From the NCBI GenBank assembly GCA_013697365.1, contig JACCXA010000101.1, forward strand, positions 1 through 20,271: a DNA stretch of 20,271 nt, read 5' to 3'. Source of the DNA: Chthoniobacterales bacterium (lineage in GTDB: Bacteria; Verrucomicrobiota; Verrucomicrobiia; Chthoniobacterales; UBA10450). Below are positions 1 to 7,275 of this stretch, piece after piece (positions within the stretch are counted from its first letter, which is position 1; each line of letters opens with the position of its first letter). The position numbers were made by a program, and so were the translations under genes. The notes under the pieces were generated by a model. The model was not told the origin of the DNA and searched no databases. It saw only the letters and a program-made list of their open reading frames with translations.

Positions 1-380
1 CACTTGGCTCGCTTCTGCAGGCGTAGATTGGAAAGCGTGAGCCCATCGACGTACTCCATCGAGATCGCAGCCGCGTCTGCGTCTTCGATGAAGTCAAAGA
101 TACGCGCGATGTACGGGTGAGAAAGGCGCTGGCCTTGCTGCGTCGCGCGTCTAAGGTTTTCGATCGCGGAAGCGTCGGAGAAAGTCCTATCCGGGACGAG
201 CTTTAAAGCCACGAGATGCTGGAGGCGGTCGTCGTGCGCCAGCCAGACAGTGGCCTTCGCGGAGCGTCCCAGGATTTTCTCGAGGGTGAAGCGTTGAAAA
301 AGCCGTGTCCCGGCAAGGGCGTCGCGTGTCACCTCGCCGATAACGGTCGCTTCCTGAATTGCCGTCCCTGCCTCGTTCAT
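1..380 (-). CDS. Serine/threonine protein kinase, N-terminal part (cut by window edge)
   Basis: The reverse strand reads an open frame from the ATG at 380-378 to the window edge, giving 126 residues. It matches the N-lobe of a Hanks-type Ser/Thr kinase, which would phosphorylate proteins in the cytoplasm. After a short lead (MNEAGTAIQEATVIGE) come FTLEKILG, a nucleotide-loop region GRSAKATVW, the beta-3 lysine in VALKLV, a helix-C-like stretch, HPYIARIFDF and the hinge-like MEYVDGLTL. The glycine loop is degenerate: only the first Gly of GxGxxG is kept, although the ATP-anchoring Lys is present. The catalytic HRD and DFG motifs would lie beyond the window. The gene is divergent from the M16 peptidase pair, so they may share the 381-549 control region. 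I am confident of the fold, but not whether the kinase is active. Confidence 0.85.
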   Translation of the reverse strand, partial: MNEAGTAIQEATVIGEVTRDALAGTRLFQRFTLEKILGRSAKATVWLAHDDRLQHLVALKLVPDRTFSDASAIENLRRATQQGQRLSHPYIARIFDFIEDADAAAISMEYVDGLTLSNLRLQKRAK

Positions 381-418
381 TGTGCCTTTATGGAAAGCAC
401 AGCCTATGCCTCAAAATG

Positions 419-447
419 CTCAGTCATCCCCTCGGGGATACTCAGTC
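419..447. promoter_or_regulatory. Palindrome flanked by direct repeats between divergent genes (candidate operator)
   Basis: ATCCCC-TC-GGGGAT at 426-439 is a perfect dyad. It is flanked by two copies of CTCAGTC at 419-425 and 441-447, 22 bp apart start to start, or about two helical turns. It lies in the roughly 170 bp between the divergent kinase and M16 starts, where a regulator site would be expected. No regulator is known, so the role is inferred from position and symmetry alone. Confidence 0.35.
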
Positions 448-549
448 GGCGGAATTTGAACGGAGCTGTTCTGAACGAGTCGTCCTCCGGGCTTGTCTCT
501 GGACAAGTCGTCCCGTGAGGCTTACTCCGCTTTCCTCCCTCGACCCCCT

Positions 550-1965
550 ATGATCTACCGAAAGTTTGCCTGCGTCGTCATCTTCACGGGAATAATCAGC
601 GCCGCGGCTGCCGCGCCGGAATCCGCCTCCGCCAAAGTCGCCGGGTTCTCGTTCACCAAAACGGTTGGCCCAATTTCTGAATACCGGCTCGAGAGCAATA
701 ACCTGCAGGTCCTCCTCCTGCCTGAGCACTCGAGCCCGACCCTGACCTTCATGGTCACCTACCGTGTCGGCTCGCGAAACGAAGTCACCGGCACGACGGG
801 CGCGACGCATCTTTTGGAGCACCTGATGTTCAAGGGCACGCCCAAGTTCAATCGTGAAAAAGGGACGAGCGTCGATCAGTTACTTGAAAAAGTCGGCGGG
901 ATTTATAACGCCACGACCTGGCTCGACCGGACGAACTATTACGCGAATATCGCGAGCGAAAATCTCGAGAGCTATATGGCGATCGAGTCCGACCGGATGC
1001 GCAATCTCTGGCTCCGCGAGGCCGATCGGAAGCCGGAGATGACCGTCGTGCGGAATGAATTTGAAATCGGCGAGAACGATCCGGGGCAGGCGCTCGAAAA
1101 AGAAATCTACGCCGCGGCCTACGTGGCGCATCCTTATCATCACTCTACCATCGGCTGGCGGACCGATATCGAAAAGGTTCCGATCGAAAAGCTACAGGAG
1201 TTTTACAACACGTTTTACTGGCCAGATAACGCGACCGTCTCAGTCATAGGCGACTTCGAGCCAGCGAAGGCGCTGGAGTTGATCAAAAAATTCTACGCCG
1301 CGATTCCAAAAGCTCCGAAACCGATTCCGTCGATGTATACCGAGGAGCCGGATCAAACCGGACCGCGCCGCGTGACCGTGCGGCGTGCCGGGGAGCTCGG
1401 CGTGGTTGCTCTCGCGCATAAAGTCCCGGCTGCGACACATCCGGACCAGGCGGCGTTGCAGGTCCTCGACGTGATTCTGACCGAGGGCAAAAACAGCCGC
1501 TTCTACCGCGCTCTGACTGACAAGAACATCACCACCGGCGTCCGCGGCCAGCCGGGTTTTTTCCACGATGCTTCCCTTCACATCCTCTACGCGAACCTCG
1601 CGCCCGGAAGCACGCACGAGCAGGTCGAGAAAATCGCGGCGGACGAACTCGAGCGCGTGAAGAAGGAAGGCGTCAGTGACGAGGAAGTCGCGTCTGCCAT
1701 CGCGCAAATCCTCGCTGCGGCAGCCTACGGGCGAGATGGATCTTTTGCAGTCGCGAGCACCTTGAATGAACACATCGCGACGGGCGATTGGACCCTATAC
1801 GTCACCGGGGATGAAGCGTTAAAGAAGGTGAATGCGGGCGACGTGAAACGCGTCGCAAACTCCTACTTCCTGGAGGACAAACGAACCACAGGCTGGTTCA
1901 TCCCGATTGTCACTCCCGACCAACCCGAAGGCGGCGAAGGCCAGCCCAAGCCGAGCGCCCCGTGA
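550..1965 (+). CDS. Secreted M16-family zinc metallopeptidase, catalytic subunit
   Basis: This encodes a 471-residue insulinase/pitrilysin-family (M16B) peptidase. The inverted zinc motif HLLEH lies at residues 87-91 (context GATHLLEHLMFKGT). The third ligand is Glu170 in VVRNEFEIGEND, so the active site looks complete. M16 enzymes degrade peptides inside a closed chamber made of two halves. I place the start at 550 rather than 493: the protein then begins MIYRKFACVVIFTGIISAAAAA, a signal peptide with a likely cut near residues 22-28, whereas the longer form adds 19 residues before it. It should act in the periplasm. The next gene, 21 nt downstream, encodes a second M16 protein without the zinc motif, the usual catalytic/non-catalytic pairing. 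No Shine-Dalgarno sequence is visible. Confidence 0.93.
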   Translation: MIYRKFACVVIFTGIISAAAAAPESASAKVAGFSFTKTVGPISEYRLESNNLQVLLLPEHSSPTLTFMVTYRVGSRNEVTGTTGATHLLEHLMFKGTPKFNREKGTSVDQLLEKVGGIYNATTWLDRTNYYANIASENLESYMAIESDRMRNLWLREADRKPEMTVVRNEFEIGENDPGQALEKEIYAAAYVAHPYHHSTIGWRTDIEKVPIEKLQEFYNTFYWPDNATVSVIGDFEPAKALELIKKFYAAIPKAPKPIPSMYTEEPDQTGPRRVTVRRAGELGVVALAHKVPAATHPDQAALQVLDVILTEGKNSRFYRALTDKNITTGVRGQPGFFHDASLHILYANLAPGSTHEQVEKIAADELERVKKEGVSDEEVASAIAQILAAAAYGRDGSFAVASTLNEHIATGDWTLYVTGDEALKKVNAGDVKRVANSYFLEDKRTTGWFIPIVTPDQPEGGEGQPKPSAP

Positions 1966-1986
1966 TAGCCCCCTCTATTTTAAGCT

Positions 1987-3318
1987 ATGAAACGTCATCT
2001 TCTCCTTTCCCTTCTCAGCACCTTCCTTGCGACCGGTTTGCCTGCGCAAATCGCCGACAAAGTCGTCCGCGAAAAAATCGCAGGGATCGATTTGATTGCC
2101 TACCAGACTGGCGTCAAAGACGTCGTGACCTTCCGCGGCTCGCTGCCGGCCGGAGACAGTTTTGCGCCGAAGGAGAATCTGGCAGTGCCGACCCTGGTCG
2201 GCGGCATGCTCGATAAGGGCACGACGAAACAGGATAAATTCGCGATCGCGCAAAAGCTCGACAACATCGGCGCGAAGATCGGCTTTAGCGTGCAGGGTGT
2301 GATGCTCGAGTTTTCCGGGAAATGTTTGAGCAAAGACCTGCCGCTTGTGCTCTCTCTGCTGGCTGAAGAACTGCGCACACCAGCGTTCGCCGAAGCGGAA
2401 TTCGCGAAACTCAAAAAGCAAATCGCCGGTCAACTGCAGCGCGCCTTGGAAAGCCCCGACTACCGCGCCGATCAGGCATTCTCCGAGACCGTTTTCCCAC
2501 CGGGTCATCCGAACTACGCTCCACCCACGAAGGAATTCCTGGCCGCGGTTGAATCGGCCAGGATCGAAGATTTAAAGACATTCCACACGGCGTTTTACGG
2601 ACCTTTGCAGGCGACCCTGGTGACCGTGGGCGATGTCGACATCGCTGGTTTAAAGAGCGCCATTGCGCAGGCGTTTGCCGGCTGGGAGGGCGGCAAAACG
2701 ATGCCCGATTTCGCGAAAGCCACCGACCGGGCGCCCAATCGCGAGCAGACGATTTCCATGGCTGACAAGCCGAACGTGACCGTCATCCTCGGACAGGCGA
2801 CCGGCCTCAAATACAAGGACCCCGACGCGCTCGCTCTTCGCATCGGGACGGCAGCGCTGGGCCAGGGTTTCACGGGACGATTGATGGCGAACATCCGTGA
2901 CAAGGAAGGCCTGACGTATGGAATCCGGGCCGGCGTAGGCAGCGATGCGTTCGCGGATGGGGATTGGCAAATCACCGCGAATTTCGCTCCCCAGCTTCTC
3001 GAAAAAGGCATGGCATCGACTAAGCGCGAACTGGATGGCTGGTTCGCGCAGGGGATTACGGCCGCGGAGTTGGAACGAGTGAAGAGCAACCTGATCGGCA
3101 CTTTCAAGGTCGGGCTTGCGACCACCGATGGTTTATCGAGCGCGTTGCTGAACGCCGTGCATCGCGGTTATGACGTGACCTGGCTCGATGAGTATCCAAA
3201 GCGCATCGCCGCCTTATCTCTCCCCGAGGTAAACGCGGCGATTAAGAAGCATCTCCAGCCCGAAAAGATGACGGTGATCAAAGCCGGGAGCGTCCCCCCG
3301 CCGACCGATCGCGGTTAA
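1987..3318 (+). CDS. Secreted M16-family peptidase-like protein, non-catalytic partner
   Basis: This 443-residue protein has a clear signal peptide (MKRHLLLSLLSTFLATGLPAQ). At the position where the zinc motif would sit it reads TLVGGMLDKGT, so HxxEH is absent and it should not bind catalytic zinc. The C-terminal half has the family segment GFTGRLMANIRDKEGLTYGI, which includes the Arg/Tyr-type substrate-binding region found in partner subunits. In known M16B heterodimers one subunit supplies the zinc site and the other this Arg-Tyr part. The arrangement here, 21 nt behind the catalytic gene, fits a periplasmic heterodimer. The partnership is inferred from context. The physiological substrate is unknown; signal peptides or other small exported peptides are possible. 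Confidence 0.9.
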   Translation: MKRHLLLSLLSTFLATGLPAQIADKVVREKIAGIDLIAYQTGVKDVVTFRGSLPAGDSFAPKENLAVPTLVGGMLDKGTTKQDKFAIAQKLDNIGAKIGFSVQGVMLEFSGKCLSKDLPLVLSLLAEELRTPAFAEAEFAKLKKQIAGQLQRALESPDYRADQAFSETVFPPGHPNYAPPTKEFLAAVESARIEDLKTFHTAFYGPLQATLVTVGDVDIAGLKSAIAQAFAGWEGGKTMPDFAKATDRAPNREQTISMADKPNVTVILGQATGLKYKDPDALALRIGTAALGQGFTGRLMANIRDKEGLTYGIRAGVGSDAFADGDWQITANFAPQLLEKGMASTKRELDGWFAQGITAAELERVKSNLIGTFKVGLATTDGLSSALLNAVHRGYDVTWLDEYPKRIAALSLPEVNAAIKKHLQPEKMTVIKAGSVPPPTDRG

Positions 3319-3436
3319 GCGTACAGCAGCGAAGCGTACTAGCGTGGAGGCGCAGCCGTGGACGGAAGGCGAAGAATTCTCCGCAATCGAAGGGCAAAGC
3401 CGACCAAAGCCGGGCCGAGTCACGTTTCAGGTGTTC

Positions 3437-3451
3437 ACGCCACGTTGGCGT
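3437..3451. repeat. Small inverted repeat just upstream of the BON-domain gene
   Basis: ACGCCA-CGT-TGGCGT forms a 6-bp stem with a 3-nt loop and ends 11 nt before the ATG at 3463. It could be part of the 5' leader or a protein site. The rest of the 144-bp gap after 3318 holds a direct repeat GCGTAC (9-nt spacer) and no gene or strong terminator. Confidence 0.25.
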
Positions 3452-3462
3452 AACCCACAACT

Positions 3463-3873
3463 ATGAAACGAATTACCCTATCCTTGTTCTGCGTCTCAGC
3501 CTTAGCCTGCTCCGCCTTCGCGCAAGACAAGAAGACTGAGGAGAAGAAGGCCGACACCACCGCGACGCACGCCGCGGACAACACTGGCAAGAACCAAAGA
3601 GACAGCTCCGGCGACACAAAAACTTCCGGAGATCAGTCGGAAAGCGCCGAGGACATCAAAATCACGGCCGCGATTCGACGCGCCGTCGTGGCGGATGATT
3701 CCCTCACCATGACCGCGACGAACGTGAAGATCATCACAGCCAATGGCGTGGTGACACTCCGCGGGCCGGTCAACAGTGCCGCCGAGAAGGCGAAGATTGC
3801 TGAGCTGGCCAAGAAAGCCGCAGGCAGTGCGAAGATTGAGAATCAGCTCGAAGTAAAAGAAATGAAAAAATAG
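3463..3873 (+). CDS. Periplasmic BON-domain protein
   Basis: This 136-residue exported protein starts with a signal peptide (MKRITLSLFCVSALACSAFAQ). A Lys/Thr/Asp-rich, probably disordered linker of about 45 residues follows. One BON domain covers about residues 63-135. It contains the typical DIKITAAIRRAVVADDSL helix start, NVKIITANGVVTLRGPV and the closing AEKAKIAELAKKAAGS...IENQLEV. BON domains occur in OsmY-type periplasmic proteins and are thought to bind membranes or support envelope stress tolerance. The next gene, 33 nt on, encodes a stress-type glycine-rich protein, which suggests a small envelope-stress unit. The domain call is strong; the function is only family-level. Confidence 0.9.
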   Translation: MKRITLSLFCVSALACSAFAQDKKTEEKKADTTATHAADNTGKNQRDSSGDTKTSGDQSESAEDIKITAAIRRAVVADDSLTMTATNVKIITANGVVTLRGPVNSAAEKAKIAELAKKAAGSAKIENQLEVKEMKK

Positions 3874-3906
3874 TCGTCAACCAACCCATCCAACACGCAA
3901 AAATTT

Positions 3907-4434
3907 ATGTCTAAATCATCAGTCTTCTGCATCGCAAAATCGCACTCTCAGGCGGAGCAAATCGTCGAGAGTCTCCAGACCTCCGGCTTCGATAGCTCGG
4001 AGATTTCCGTCCTCCTGCCGGACACCGAAGGAAAGCATGACATCGGTCATGTCAAAGCCACCAAAGCACCTGAAGGCGCTACGACCGGTGCAACCACCGG
4101 CGGCGTAGCCGGCGGCGTTCTTGGTCTGCTCGCCGGCATTGGCGCTCTCGCCATTCCTGGCGTGGGCCCTTTCATTGCCGCGGGTCCAATCATGGCGGCT
4201 CTCAGTGGCGCAGCCGTTGGTGCAACCACGGGCGGCATCGTTGGCGGCCTCATCGGACTCGGGATCCCGGAGATCGAAGCCAAACGCTACGAAGGCAAGC
4301 TCAAGGAAGGCAATTTCCTGATCGCGGTGCACGCGAATGACGGCGACCAAGTCGATCGCGCGAAGGAAGTCTTCAAGAACGCAAACGCAGACGACATTAC
4401 GTCCTCGGCGATGGCGAAGACTCCGACGGCCTAA
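3907..4434 (+). CDS. Glycine-rich YflT/general-stress-17M-like protein
   Basis: This 175-residue protein has no signal peptide. Residues 1-45 form a small alpha/beta module of the kind at the N-terminus of general stress protein 17M (SSVFCIAKSHSQAEQIVESL...GFDSSEISVLL). A long Gly/Ala-rich hydrophobic centre follows (about 58-118), with repeated GATTGG and GGxxGGLxGL steps that look like a glycine-zipper membrane segment. A second module (AKRYEGKLKEGNFLIAVHAN) has a sequence typical of the same family. Such proteins are stress-induced in several phyla, but their biochemical role is not established. The gene follows the BON gene closely and ends 21 nt before a strong terminator, so the two are probably co-transcribed. 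Confidence 0.78.
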   Translation: MSKSSVFCIAKSHSQAEQIVESLQTSGFDSSEISVLLPDTEGKHDIGHVKATKAPEGATTGATTGGVAGGVLGLLAGIGALAIPGVGPFIAAGPIMAALSGAAVGATTGGIVGGLIGLGIPEIEAKRYEGKLKEGNFLIAVHANDGDQVDRAKEVFKNANADDITSSAMAKTPTA

Positions 4435-4455
4435 ACGCGGTAGATTAATTCAACG

Positions 4456-4487
4456 AAAGCCCCGCGTCGCAAGGCGCGGGGCTTTTT
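4456..4487 (+). terminator. Rho-independent terminator after the stress-protein gene
   Basis: AAAGCCCCGCG (4456-4466) pairs perfectly with CGCGGGGCTTT (4475-4485) across an 8-nt loop and continues into a run of five T. This is a textbook intrinsic terminator for the plus-strand genes ending at 4434. Confidence 0.92.
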
Positions 4488-4530
4488 GTTGGACCGGAAA
4501 GCGTCCGACCGAGCTCAATTCGGCCCACCG

Positions 4531-4559
4531 AAGAGAAAGGCGCCGGAGTCCGGCGCCTT
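4531..4559 (-). terminator. Probable terminator for the minus-strand glutaredoxin gene
   Basis: AAGGCGCCGG (4537-4546) and CCGGCGCCTT (4550-4559) form a 10-bp GC-rich stem with a 3-nt loop. It lies 23 nt past the glutaredoxin stop. Read on the minus strand, it is followed by a pyrimidine-rich, moderately T-rich tail (TTTCTCTT). With the plus-strand terminator at 4456-4487 it insulates the convergent genes. Confidence 0.65.
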
Positions 4560-4582
4560 GCACTGCAAAGTTCTGGCGGGAA

Positions 4583-4921
4583 TTAGAAGCGCATCCGAAC
4601 CGCTGAGGCCTCGTGCTGCTCGGGCGGACACGGCGCATTGATCGGAACCCCAGGCTGAACATCGTTCTCCTGCACAAGTTTGTTCTCGATCAGATAGCGC
4701 TCCACGTCTTCGCCGCTCACGTCGGGAACCATCTTGCCGTTTATCTCGACGCAGGGCGACAAAGGCTGGCCGCTTTTCGCTTCCATCTCCCAGCGAAAAG
4801 CCGGGTTCTGGATGATGTCCTTCTCCGTGTATTGAAGATTGTATTTCGAGAGTACGGCGCGGACTCCGGCGCTCCATCCGCAATGCGTCTTCAGGTAGGC
4901 AGTGATCTGTGGCGTTTCCAT
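4583..4921 (-). CDS. Glutaredoxin-like protein with CxxS active site
   Basis: This 112-residue protein has a thioredoxin fold of the glutaredoxin type: ITAYLKTHCGWSAGVRAVL with Cys14-Gly-Trp-Ser17, a cis-Pro loop LSPCVEING, and a helix region VPDVSGEDVERYL corresponding to the glutathione-binding GDVxxF/L segment. The second active-site Cys is replaced by Ser, as in monothiol glutaredoxins. However, the motif is CGWS rather than the usual CGFS, so assignment to the Fe-S-carrier class is not secure. The C-terminus adds about 25 residues ending in a Pro/Cys-containing tail (INAPCPPEQHE). The gene lies 113 bp downstream of lysS on the same strand, separated by a long inverted repeat. It probably acts in the cytoplasm in thiol redox or Fe-S handling. 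Confidence 0.82.
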   Translation of the reverse strand: METPQITAYLKTHCGWSAGVRAVLSKYNLQYTEKDIIQNPAFRWEMEAKSGQPLSPCVEINGKMVPDVSGEDVERYLIENKLVQENDVQPGVPINAPCPPEQHEASAVRMRF

Positions 4922-4969
4922 GTCGCTAAAGGTAGCACGCCAGACAGCCTTTGCAGCGGGCGGCTTTTA

Positions 4970-5045
4970 GCCACGGATTAACACGGATGAACACGGATAA
5001 GAGAGTTCTGTTCCCCATCCGTGTTTCATCCGTGTCAATCCGTGG
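4970..5045. repeat. Long imperfect inverted repeat built of (A)ACACGGAT units
   Basis: The left arm, 4970-4998, consists of GCCACGGATT, AACACGGATG and AACACGGAT. The right arm, 5016-5045, is its reverse complement with one mismatch and one extra base. The loop is 17 nt. The unit CACGGAT therefore occurs three times in each arm. The lysS stop codon (5035-5037) lies inside the right arm. As RNA it would fold into a stem of nearly 30 bp, which could protect or terminate the lysS transcript. I recall similar CCACGGATTAACACGGAT elements scattered between genes of PVC and other environmental bacteria, so it is likely a dispersed repeat family. Confidence 0.85.
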
Positions 5046-6495
5046 CTCCTTTCCTCGGTCTAAGGAGAGGAAACAGGATGACATCCCGGATCGACTCTGC
5101 CCCCGTCAGCAACATCGTGAGCCGATCGATTCCGATTCCGATCCCGCCCGCGGGTGGCATTCCATGCTCCAGTGCGAGGAGAAACTCTTCGTCCAGCTCC
5201 TGGGTCTCCTCGCCGGCTTGCTCGAGGAGCCGGCGACGCTGAATCAAGGGATCATTCAACTCCGAGTACCCGGGCGAAATTTCCTGGCCATTGATGATTA
5301 GTTCGTAGACATCCACGAGCGAATCGTCTTCGGCATTCTGCCGCGCCAGCGGCACCAATTCCTTGGGGCAATGCGTCACAAAGAGAGGGTCGAAAGTTTT
5401 TTCCTCGATCCGTTTTTCGAAGAGCTGTTGCGTGACTTCGTAGTCCGCCATCTGCGGGCGAACCTCCACGCCCAGCTCCGCGCAACGCTCCCGCCGCCGT
5501 TCGCTCGTGTATTCGAACCAGCCCGGATCGACTTCACGGATAAGGTCTCGATAGCGCGCGCGGCGCCAGGGCCGCGTCAAGTTGATCGTGCGTGTGACGT
5601 TCCCCTCCCCGTCTTTGTGCTCGACTTGCAGCCCGCCGCTGACCGTCTCCGCCAGGTGACAAATGAGTTCCTCGACCAGGTTCGCCATCTGCTCGAAATC
5701 CGCATACGCCCAGTATGCTTCCAGCATCGTGAACTCGGGATTATGCCGGCGCGAGATGCCTTCGTTCCGGAAGTTTCGGTTCAACTCGAAGACCTTCGTG
5801 TAGCCGCCCACGAGCAGGCGCTTTAAGTAAAGTTCCGGCGCGATGCGGAGATATAATTCAAGCCCGAGCGCGTTGTGATGAGTCCGGAACGGCTCAGCCG
5901 CCGCCCCGCCCGCGACCGCTTGCAACATCGGCGTTTCCACTTCGAGAAAACCGCGATCCTCCAGGAAACGCCGCATCTCGCGAACAAGCCGAAACCTCTT
6001 CTCGAAAACGACGCGCGACTGTTCGTTCGTCAACAAATCGAGGTAGCGCTGCCGATACCGCGCCTCCACATCCTGCAAGCCATGCCATTTCTCGGGCAGG
6101 GGTCGAAGTGATTTTCCTAGGACCTGGAAGCTCGTCACCTTGAGGGTTCGTTCTCCCGTCTTGGTCACGAAACAAGTCCCTTCGACGCCGAGAAAGTCAC
6201 CCAGGTCGAGCAGACCAAAGATCTCCATCAAATCAGGCCCCAGCTCCTTCGTCTGGAGATAGACCTGCATGCGCCCGGTGGCATCGCGCAGATCCACAAA
6301 ATGGCTCCTGCCCATGTCGCGATGCGCCGTGATCCTGCCCGCTGCGCGCAGAGTTTCGTCCTCCGCAAACATCTCGCGCACCGTGCTGATCGACCCCGAC
6401 GTCTCAAAGGCGGCTCCGAAGGCCGCCACCCCGCGCGCCTGGAGATTTTCCAGTTTATTTCGACGCTGCGCGATCAACTCATTTTCCTGATCCAT
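5035..6495 (-). CDS. lysS: Lysyl-tRNA synthetase (class II)
   Basis: This 486-residue enzyme is the usual length for bacterial LysRS. It charges tRNA-Lys with lysine in the cytoplasm. An N-terminal OB-fold anticodon-binding domain covers about residues 50-145 (RAAGRITAHRDMGRSHFVDL). It is followed by LPEKWHGLQDVEARYRQRYLDL and the class II catalytic motifs: motif 1 around FLEVETPML, motif 2 NFRNEGISRRHNPEFTMLEA, and motif 3 GGIGIGIDRLTMLLTG with IRDVILFPLLRP. Internal HCPKELVPLA and the ELINGQEISPGYSELND-type stretch are typical of LysRS. The start MDQENELIAQRRNKLENL matches the family's beginning. The last three residues (Ala-Thr-Asp) and the stop are encoded by the right arm of an intergenic inverted repeat. 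Confidence 0.97.
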   Translation of the reverse strand: MDQENELIAQRRNKLENLQARGVAAFGAAFETSGSISTVREMFAEDETLRAAGRITAHRDMGRSHFVDLRDATGRMQVYLQTKELGPDLMEIFGLLDLGDFLGVEGTCFVTKTGERTLKVTSFQVLGKSLRPLPEKWHGLQDVEARYRQRYLDLLTNEQSRVVFEKRFRLVREMRRFLEDRGFLEVETPMLQAVAGGAAAEPFRTHHNALGLELYLRIAPELYLKRLLVGGYTKVFELNRNFRNEGISRRHNPEFTMLEAYWAYADFEQMANLVEELICHLAETVSGGLQVEHKDGEGNVTRTINLTRPWRRARYRDLIREVDPGWFEYTSERRRERCAELGVEVRPQMADYEVTQQLFEKRIEEKTFDPLFVTHCPKELVPLARQNAEDDSLVDVYELIINGQEISPGYSELNDPLIQRRRLLEQAGEETQELDEEFLLALEHGMPPAGGIGIGIDRLTMLLTGAESIRDVILFPLLRPRKGATD

Positions 6496-6793
6496 CGTCC
6501 GCGAGTTTAGGTTGAAAGATTCGCTTGAACAGAGCGAAGCGGCGAGTTCGTCGGCACCCTACAACAAAGGCGGGCGTGATCTGCTCTCGACGCCGTAAAA
6601 GTTCGTCTTTGCAGAATGCCAAGACCAGCAGGCTACAAGAGTGCGCCGCCCAAGATCACACCGCGCGCAGTTGTCTGCGCGGGTCATGAATCGAGCGTGT
6701 GGGACGAGGCCGCACGAGGGGCGCACTTGGGAATAATCGTTTGCAAAAAAAAGCTCCTCGATGACATAGTTCGCCCCCGCTTTCCCTGCTCTC
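6496..6793. promoter_or_regulatory. Divergent intergenic region between lysS and the ACT gene, weak promoter candidate
   Basis: This 298-bp gap separates divergent lysS and the seven-gene plus-strand run, so promoters for both must lie here. A possible plus-strand promoter is TTGCAA at 6741-6746 and CATAGT at 6765-6770 with an 18-nt spacer, about 24 nt before the ATG at 6794. It is embedded in the only A-rich stretch of the gap. No gene, repeat or riboswitch fold was recognised. Confidence 0.3.
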
Positions 6794-7264
6794 ATGGCTC
6801 TCAAGTTCCGCGAAACGACCTCTAAAATGGATGGACCACTCGTCCGGCAATTCTCCATTTTCCTCCCGAACAAAGTGGGAGCCATGCTCGATGTTGTGAA
6901 GCTGCTGAATGCGCACCAGGTGGACGTGGTCGCGCTCAGCATCTCGGAATCCACGGATTCCGCGATCGCCCGGATTGTGGTGAGCGATCCGGACCGGGTC
7001 GAAATGCTTTTTGGGGAACACGACGTCGCGTTCGGTGTTTGCGCGATGGTTATCGTCGAGATGAAAGAGGTCTCGGGCCAACTGGCTAAATTGCTCGCCG
7101 CCCTTCTCATGGCCGAGGTGAACGTGCACTTCACCTATTCGCTGCTGACGCGGCCGCGCGGATTTGCCGCGCTGGCCTTGCACGTGGACGACACCGATTG
7201 CGCGACTTCGGTCCTGCTGGGCGAGAATTTCAGGCTCCTGAGTCAAAACGACATCTCTCGTTAG
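6794..7264 (+). CDS. Tandem ACT-domain protein
   Basis: This 156-residue protein has two ACT-like repeats and nothing else. The first begins RQFSIFLPNKVGAMLDVVKLLNAHQVDVVALSI (about 17-80), with the Gly-Ala turn at the ligand site. The second starts about residue 92 (EVSGQLAKLLAALLMAEVNVHFTYSLL). ACT domains bind amino acids or similar small ligands and regulate enzymes. Free-standing two-ACT proteins of this type are common in several phyla and usually have no assigned partner. It heads the plus-strand run, 11 nt before the TPR gene. It might sense an amino acid linked to cell-wall or NAD metabolism, but this is inference. The start at 6794 has no Shine-Dalgarno. The alternative ATG at 6827 would trim 11 residues. 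Confidence 0.85.
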   Translation: MALKFRETTSKMDGPLVRQFSIFLPNKVGAMLDVVKLLNAHQVDVVALSISESTDSAIARIVVSDPDRVEMLFGEHDVAFGVCAMVIVEMKEVSGQLAKLLAALLMAEVNVHFTYSLLTRPRGFAALALHVDDTDCATSVLLGENFRLLSQNDISR

Positions 7265-7275
7265 GCGAATTTCGC

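Noticed and set aside
493..549. Longer N-terminus of the first M16 peptidase (start at 493)
   Set aside because: It places 19 polar residues before an otherwise normal signal peptide; the ATG at 550 gives a standard exported start.
442..822. Minus-strand 126-residue ORF over the M16 start
   Set aside because: Arg/Gly-rich sequence typical of antisense GC-rich frames, no motif, fully overlapped by a recognised gene.
1240..1773. Minus-strand 177-residue ORF inside the M16 gene
   Set aside because: Antisense of conserved peptidase sequence, with no recognisable protein features.
7198..7275. Longer N-terminus of the TPR protein
   Set aside because: It lies inside the ACT-protein coding region in another frame, and the membrane anchor begins properly after 7276.
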